Of a DNA stretch of 5,878 bases, positions 1-3,485 are shown in pieces; within the stretch, counting starts at the first letter, position 1; each line of letters begins with the position of its first letter. A model generated the notes under the pieces. It had not been told where the DNA came from and made no database searches. It was given only the letters and a program-made list of their open reading frames with translations. The position numbers and the translations under genes are program-made. The DNA is from Micrococcaceae bacterium UBA4005. Lineage in GTDB: Bacteria; Actinomycetota; Actinomycetes; Actinomycetales; Micrococcaceae. Where the stretch lies: NCBI GenBank assembly GCA_002384315.1, contig DGBL01000139.1, positions 1 to 5,878 on the forward strand, given 5' to 3'.

Positions 1-7
1 GTAGCGT

Positions 8-13
8 TCCTTT
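8..13 (-). promoter_or_regulatory. Candidate ribosome binding site for the next operon gene (outside window)
   Basis: On the minus strand, downstream of the tadC stop, the bases read AAAGGA followed by exactly 7 bases up to the window edge. A start codon just beyond position 1 would have ideal spacing. The 40-base gap after tadC also contains a run of 7 C (minus strand) and no terminator-like hairpin. In known actinobacterial tad loci the gene after tadC is usually a small Flp-type pilin or TadE-like protein, so the site probably serves such a gene. The start codon itself is not visible. Confidence 0.45.
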
Positions 14-40
14 GGGTAGACGGGGCGGGTTGGGGGGGAT

Positions 41-982
41 TCAGAATCCTAAGTGGAGGAGGGCAAGTCCGGGGTAGACGGCGAAGACGACGGTCAGGGG
101 CAGGATCCCGAAAACAAGCGGTACCATCATGGCGATTTCCTTCCGTCCGGCCGCTTCCATGAGCTCGCGCTTTGAGGTATCGCGGACATCCTGCGCCTGA
201 GCGCGCAGGACGTCGGCGAGGGGGGTTCCACGTTCGAGCGCAACGCTGAGCCCATCGACGAACCGCGCAAGCGGAGGCGACTGGGTGCGCCCGGCGAACG
301 ACTGCAATGCTTCAAGCAGCGGGGCGCCCGCACGGGTCTCCCCGAGCACCCTGGCGAATTCGCCAGCCAGTTCACCGTTGGCCGTCCGGCACACCCGCTC
401 CAGGGCTCCGGTAGCGCTTTCTCCTGCGCTTACGGCGAGCGCCATCAGTTCGGCGAGGCCTGGAAATTCGGCCAGCATGCGCCGTTCGCGCCGCATGATC
501 TGGCGACTGAGCGAATAATCCCGGAACAGAAAACCAGCCACCCCACAGCCGAGTATGCTCGTCACTGCGAAGAGAATGTTTGTTTCCGCAGATACGGCTA
601 GGGCCAGCACTCCCCCGGTCGATACAGCAAGCCCCCCGGCACCCCACAGAATCTGCTGGGCGCGGAAATCTACCGCGGACTGTCTGGACCCGGCCTGGAC
701 CAGCCGCCTGGAAAGGACAGTCGTCGTGGGGTTGAACCTGGTAAGCCACCCCACCAGATCATGGAGCAATGGCCGGAGGATCCTTTCGAGCGGAACAAAC
801 GGCTGCAGGGCGTCGTGGGATCCGGCGAGGAGCCTCGAGCCGGCATCAGCGGCCCGAAGCTGCGGGGCGATGCGATCAGCGAACCTTCCGGGGCGCATGA
901 CCGGCAGGCGCGCCAAGGTCAGCCATGAGCCCAGCCCGAGACCGAAACCGGCGAAAATTGCAACGGCAACCGTTGGACTCAT
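41..982 (-). CDS. tadC: TadC-like inner-membrane platform protein of Tad/Flp pilus (type II secretion system F family)
   Basis: 313-residue membrane protein, the second platform component of a Tad pilus; with TadB it is thought to couple the TadA ATPase to pilin extraction from the membrane. Hydrophobic segments lie at about residues 4-24, 110-131, 135-155 and 283-306. The cytoplasmic T2SSF-type domain spans about 172-303, with a typical helical stretch beginning EFPGLAELMALAVSAGES and a basic segment (KRELMEAAGRKEIAMM) before the last membrane helix. The ATG at 982 is chosen because it overlaps the tadB stop as ATGA, has GGGAGG 8 bases upstream, and begins right at the first membrane helix. 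The reading frame stays open another 54 codons upstream, but those lie inside tadB and look like shadow sequence. The length is normal for the family. TadC rather than TadB is called from its position last in the trio and its longer N-terminal region. Symbol by family convention. Confidence 0.9.
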   Translation of the reverse strand: MSPTVAVAIFAGFGLGLGSWLTLARLPVMRPGRFADRIAPQLRAADAGSRLLAGSHDALQPFVPLERILRPLLHDLVGWLTRFNPTTTVLSRRLVQAGSRQSAVDFRAQQILWGAGGLAVSTGGVLALAVSAETNILFAVTSILGCGVAGFLFRDYSLSRQIMRRERRMLAEFPGLAELMALAVSAGESATGALERVCRTANGELAGEFARVLGETRAGAPLLEALQSFAGRTQSPPLARFVDGLSVALERGTPLADVLRAQAQDVRDTSKRELMEAAGRKEIAMMVPLVFGILPLTVVFAVYPGLALLHLGF

Positions 983-1839
983 TGCAAGACCCTCCCGTCC
1001 TCCGGAAGCGTTCCTATGCGCAACATGAGGCGGTAGCACACTATCGAGACGACCAGCCCACCCAGCAGCACCGTGGCCCCGGCTGCCGTATTGTAGGCTG
1101 CCACCGCTTCCGGCCTGGAGGCCAGCAGCATGAGGACAAACCATGGCGCTGCCACGGCGAGCCGCGCGGCATTGATAGTCCAGGACTGCCTGGCTTCGAG
1201 TTCGTTGCGGGTGCGCGCGCTGTCCCGAAGAAATTCCGATAACGTGCCAAGCAGCTTTCCCAGGTCCGCTCCTCCAACTTGCCGCGTCAGCCGTAAAGCC
1301 TCTAGCAGGCGGTCCGCGACCGGGTCGGCCAGCCGTGATTTGAGCCGGTCCAGCGACTCGTCGAATCTGCCGCCAACCCGATAGTCCGCCGCGAATTCGC
1401 GGAAAGCCGGGCGTAGCTCCTCCGGGCCCTTCTCTGCCAGCTGGATCAGGGCTTCCGGCAGGGACAGCCCGGCCCGAATGGCCGAACGGATGTGGTCAAC
1501 CAGATCAGGCCAGACTTCCCGCAGCGCAGCAGCACGCTTCCCGGCCCGCCATCTCACCACTGTCAGTGGCAGGAAAAGGGCGAAAAGGGCGAAACACGCC
1601 GCGATAGGCGGAGACTGGGTGGGAATCAGGAAAAGTAGGAAAACAAGGACGGCGACGACGACTGAGGAACTGAGCAGGCCGGCCACGGAGACCCGCTCGA
1701 TTCCCGCACGCCGCAGCAGCGACTCAAGTCCACCACGCCGACTGTTCCTTGGCGTCGCGCGTGTCCCGCCCGTATCCCAGGATGACCACCAACTGAGCAG
1801 CAGCCCGGCCCCGAACACCGCACCCAGCACGACGCTCAT
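979..1839 (-). CDS. tadB: TadB-like inner-membrane platform protein of Tad/Flp pilus (type II secretion system F family)
   Basis: 286-residue integral membrane protein, the first of the two platform proteins on which the TadA ATPase acts. Hydrophobic segments lie at about residues 1-17, 51-72, 78-96, 223-241 and 251-274. The cytoplasmic T2SSF domain spans about 106-220: it opens LREVWPDLVDHIRSAIRAG, the usual pattern for this family, followed by SLPEAL and later a LTRQVGGADLGKLL helix. The ATG at 1839 overlaps the tadA TGA (ATGA). Only a weak GAG lies at Shine-Dalgarno distance, so translation probably depends on ribosomes finishing tadA. The stop overlaps the tadC start in the same way. Length and topology fit the family; nothing looks broken. 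The TadB versus TadC label rests on gene order; membership of the F family is secure. Symbol by family convention. Confidence 0.9.
   Translation of the reverse strand: MSVVLGAVFGAGLLLSWWSSWDTGGTRATPRNSRRGGLESLLRRAGIERVSVAGLLSSSVVVAVLVFLLFLIPTQSPPIAACFALFALFLPLTVVRWRAGKRAAALREVWPDLVDHIRSAIRAGLSLPEALIQLAEKGPEELRPAFREFAADYRVGGRFDESLDRLKSRLADPVADRLLEALRLTRQVGGADLGKLLGTLSEFLRDSARTRNELEARQSWTINAARLAVAAPWFVLMLLASRPEAVAAYNTAAGATVLLGGLVVSIVCYRLMLRIGTLPEDGRVLQ
991..996 (-). promoter_or_regulatory. Ribosome binding site of tadC
   Basis: GGGAGG on the minus strand lies 8 bases before the tadC ATG, within the last codons of tadB. It supports the internal ATG at 982 over the longer open frame, and means tadC can initiate independently as well as by coupling from tadB. 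Confidence 0.7.
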
Positions 1840-3062
1840 CGCAGCTCAGCCAGAACGGCGGCGATGTTCACGCCCGCGGCTGAAAACTTCGCCTCGGCCG
1901 GCATCGAGGTTGCCTGCAGGCGGAGTTCTCCCTGGCCCCGCCCAAAAACGGCTGAACTTTCGATCACACCGTTCTCGACGCGCCGCCCCAGCGCCATTAT
2001 TTCGGTTACCTGCCGCGCTCCGGTAGGCGTCCGGGCGCAGTGCACCACCAGATCAATCGAGGACGCCACGGTGGGCACCACGAAGGCGCTGGAAATATTC
2101 GCACCGGCCAGAAGCGGAAGGGTGCAAATCTTTGTGACGGCGTCGTGGGCGCTGTTGGCATGGATGCTGCACATCCCGGGCAGGCCGCTGTTCAGGGCGA
2201 TGAGCATGTCTAGGCTCTCAGCTTCACGCACCTCCCCGACGATCAACCGGTCCGGACGCATGCGCAGTGCCTCCTTGACCAGCCGCCGCAGCGGAATCTC
2301 GCCGCTTCCCTCCAGGTTGGGTTGCCTGCATTGCAGTCCCACGACGTCGCGCAACGGGATTTTCAATTCGAAAATTTCCTCCACTGTCACGACCCGTTCC
2401 CGCGCACCGATCGCCGACGCAAGACAATTAAGCAGCGTCGTCTTGCCCGCCTGGGTTGCCCCGGAGACGAGGATATTCAGCCCGCACCCCACCGCGAGCG
2501 CCAGGAAGCGTGCAGCCTGCGGCGGGATGGTCCCCAGCTCAACCAGATGCTCCAGCCGGGTCGCCTTGGCGACGAACTTGCGGATATTCACCGACCAGTG
2601 CCTGCGCGTGACATCGGGAATAACCACATGCAACCGGGACCCGTCCGGCAGAGAGGCATCCACGAACGGAGAGGACAGGTCCAGCCGGCGGCCGGAGTGC
2701 TTGAGCATCTTTTCGACGACGTCGTGTACTTGCTGCTCCGTCAACACTAGATCGGTCAGTTCGGACTCACCGTTGCGGGCTGCATATATCTCGGTAGGGG
2801 CATTGATCCAGATCTCCTCGACGGCAGGATCATCCAACAACGGCTGCAGCACCCCGTACCCGGCGACCGCGGCAAACACGTGCTGGCGTGCCGGTTCGCG
2901 CTGGCCTAGCGGAGGCAGCGCACCGATGACCGCGCGCTCGTCGTAATCCTCCAGGGCGGCGTCCACCAGACGCGCAATTTCCCCGGCCTGCCGCACCGGG
3001 TCCAGTCCCCGCCTGCGGATGAGCTCACGCACCTCATCTTCGACGATGCGCACCGCGTCCAT
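1836..3062 (-). CDS. tadA: TadA/CpaF-type secretion ATPase of Tad/Flp pilus
   Basis: 408-residue cytoplasmic hexameric-type ATPase (GspE/PilT superfamily, CpaF/TadA branch) that powers pilus assembly through TadB/TadC. Visible motifs, in order: N-terminal domain with DPAVEEIWIN (78-87); PFVDASLPDGSRL (132-144); Walker A GATQAGKT (201-208, Lys207), with Q-A in place of the more usual G-S; Asp-box region RVVTVEEIFEL (223-233); Walker B region MRPDRLIVGEVRE (268-280) with Glu277; His-box HANS (His301). All catalytic motifs are present, so the enzyme looks functional. The ATG at 3062 is chosen because MDAVRIVEDEVRELIRRRGLDP is the typical N-terminus of actinobacterial members and a G-rich Shine-Dalgarno precedes it. 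The frame is open 93 codons further upstream, but that sequence has lower GC and no family similarity that I recognise. The gene heads the operon and is coupled to tadB by ATGA. Symbol by family convention; cpaF is an equally used name. Confidence 0.95.
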   Translation of the reverse strand: MDAVRIVEDEVRELIRRRGLDPVRQAGEIARLVDAALEDYDERAVIGALPPLGQREPARQHVFAAVAGYGVLQPLLDDPAVEEIWINAPTEIYAARNGESELTDLVLTEQQVHDVVEKMLKHSGRRLDLSSPFVDASLPDGSRLHVVIPDVTRRHWSVNIRKFVAKATRLEHLVELGTIPPQAARFLALAVGCGLNILVSGATQAGKTTLLNCLASAIGARERVVTVEEIFELKIPLRDVVGLQCRQPNLEGSGEIPLRRLVKEALRMRPDRLIVGEVREAESLDMLIALNSGLPGMCSIHANSAHDAVTKICTLPLLAGANISSAFVVPTVASSIDLVVHCARTPTGARQVTEIMALGRRVENGVIESSAVFGRGQGELRLQATSMPAEAKFSAAGVNIAAVLAELR

Positions 3063-3066
3063 GCGT

Positions 3067-3072
3067 CCCCCC
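3067..3072 (-). promoter_or_regulatory. G-tract ribosome binding site of tadA
   Basis: A run of six G (minus strand), followed by ACGC, sits immediately upstream of the tadA ATG. It can pair with the CCUCC of 16S rRNA using G-U wobble. It is an unusual Shine-Dalgarno, being a homopolymer. An alternative in-frame ATG lies just upstream (3074-3072, overlapping the tract) but has no comparable binding site. Confidence 0.5.
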
Positions 3073-3160
3073 ATCCACACGCACTTTCGCGACGAATACC
3101 AGTGGGCTATCGCAGCCTTCCGGTGCATCGATGTGCTGACTTTTTGCCGGATTGACCTCC

Positions 3161-3189
3161 AGCCTAGAGCGCGCGGAGGGACCTGCCTA
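3161..3189 (-). promoter_or_regulatory. Candidate promoter of the tad operon
   Basis: On the minus strand, TAGGCA (3189-3184) is separated by 17 bases from TAGGCT (3166-3161). The -10 matches the TAnnnT form common in high-GC actinobacteria; the -35 matches TTGACA at 4 of 6 bases. This would give a 5' leader of roughly 90 bases before tadA. It is the best match I found by eye; other start points are possible. Confidence 0.35.
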
Positions 3190-3252
3190 GGGTCTGCGCC
3201 ATGCTTGTGGAAAACAATGTGGTCAGAAAGAATCCGGTTTTCACTTGACATA

Positions 3253-3265
3253 CGGCGACACGCCG
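3253..3265. repeat. Small perfect inverted repeat, 5-3-5
   Basis: CGGCG-ACA-CGCCG lies just right of a TTGACA (3245-3250) in the divergent region. It is short enough to arise by chance in GC-rich DNA. It might be a protein-binding site upstream of either promoter, but nothing further supports this. Confidence 0.3.
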
Positions 3266-3324
3266 AGCTTGAACCAAGGAAAAGCCCAGTAAACCCATAA
3301 GATTCCGCTTTCACACCAGAAACG

Positions 3325-3354
3325 TTAGCCCCACAGGTCACAAACCTGTAGTCT
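3325..3354 (+). promoter_or_regulatory. Candidate promoter of the metalloprotease gene
   Basis: TTAGCC (3325-3330), an 18-base spacer, then TAGTCT (3349-3354), the latter preceded by TG and matching the TAnnnT -10 pattern. A transcript would start near 3361, giving a leader of about 40 bases before the GTG. The -35 is weak. A perfect inverted repeat fills the spacer, which suggests regulated expression. This is a by-eye assignment. Confidence 0.35.
3333..3349. promoter_or_regulatory. Operator-like inverted repeat ACAGGT-CACAA-ACCTGT
   Basis: The two 6-base arms are perfect complements around a 5-base centre, 17 bases in all. The repeat ends about 50 bases upstream of the GTG start and sits between the candidate -35 and -10. 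Size and position suit a dimeric regulator, either a repressor blocking the spacer or a spacer-distorting activator. I do not recognise the motif as that of a particular regulator family. Confidence 0.4.
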
Positions 3355-3391
3355 GCTGGGGACAGCCCGCCCCGGTTCCGGCCTGGACTTT

Positions 3392-3395
3392 GGAG
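3392..3395 (+). promoter_or_regulatory. Ribosome binding site deciding the GTG start of the metalloprotease
   Basis: GGAG lies 6 bases before the GTG at 3402. No ATG in this frame gives a comparable start, and the codons following this GTG form a textbook signal peptide, so the GTG is the likely initiator. Confidence 0.7.
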
Positions 3396-3401
3396 ATATT
3401 T

Positions 3402-3485
3402 GTGCGCCCCACCCGTCTACTGCAACTCATCGGCTCCGCAGCCCTGACCGTCCTGTTGCTATCCGGCGCGCTGCCGGCTGTGGCA
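3402..3485 (+). other. Signal peptide of the metalloprotease
   Basis: Residues 1-28: a short basic start (Arg2, Arg5), a hydrophobic core (about 9-24, including ALTVLLLSGALP), and an AVA cleavage motif at 26-28. It looks like a general secretory (Sec) signal. There is no twin-arginine motif and no lipobox cysteine. Confidence 0.85.

Larger units (their letters stand above)
3063..3401. other. Divergent intergenic region between tadA and the metalloprotease gene
   Basis: 339 bases between two divergent start codons. It has visibly lower GC than the flanking genes, with AT-rich patches around 3200-3250 and 3290-3325. Open frames crossing it (an upstream extension of tadA, and a plus-strand frame from about 3019 to 3300) show no recognisable protein features, and none has a convincing ribosome binding site. 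It contains candidate promoters in both directions, a perfect inverted repeat at 3333-3349, and a small CGGCG-ACA-CGCCG palindrome at 3253-3265. I see no RNA gene or riboswitch. Confidence 0.8.

Noticed and set aside
1864..2946. Plus-strand open frame of 360 codons opposite tadA
   Set aside because: Ser/Arg/Pro-rich shadow of a gene with all ATPase motifs intact on the other strand.
3206..3214. TTTTCCACA on the minus strand, which fits the DnaA box consensus TTWTNCACA
   Set aside because: A single 9-base match with no neighbouring boxes and no replication genes; likely chance, although DnaA regulation cannot be excluded.
3245..3250. Perfect TTGACA (-35 consensus) on the plus strand
   Set aside because: No TAnnnT-like hexamer lies 16-18 bases downstream (the bases there read GCTTGAAC), so it does not form a convincing promoter.
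3019..3300. Plus-strand 93-codon open frame overlapping the tadA start
   Set aside because: It overlaps the tadA N-terminus on the other strand, lacks a ribosome binding site and has no recognisable protein features.
3063..3341. 93-codon upstream extension of the tadA frame
   Set aside because: It lies in lower-GC sequence, lacks family similarity and a binding site, and would run through the candidate tadA promoter; the ATG at 3062 gives the typical N-terminus.
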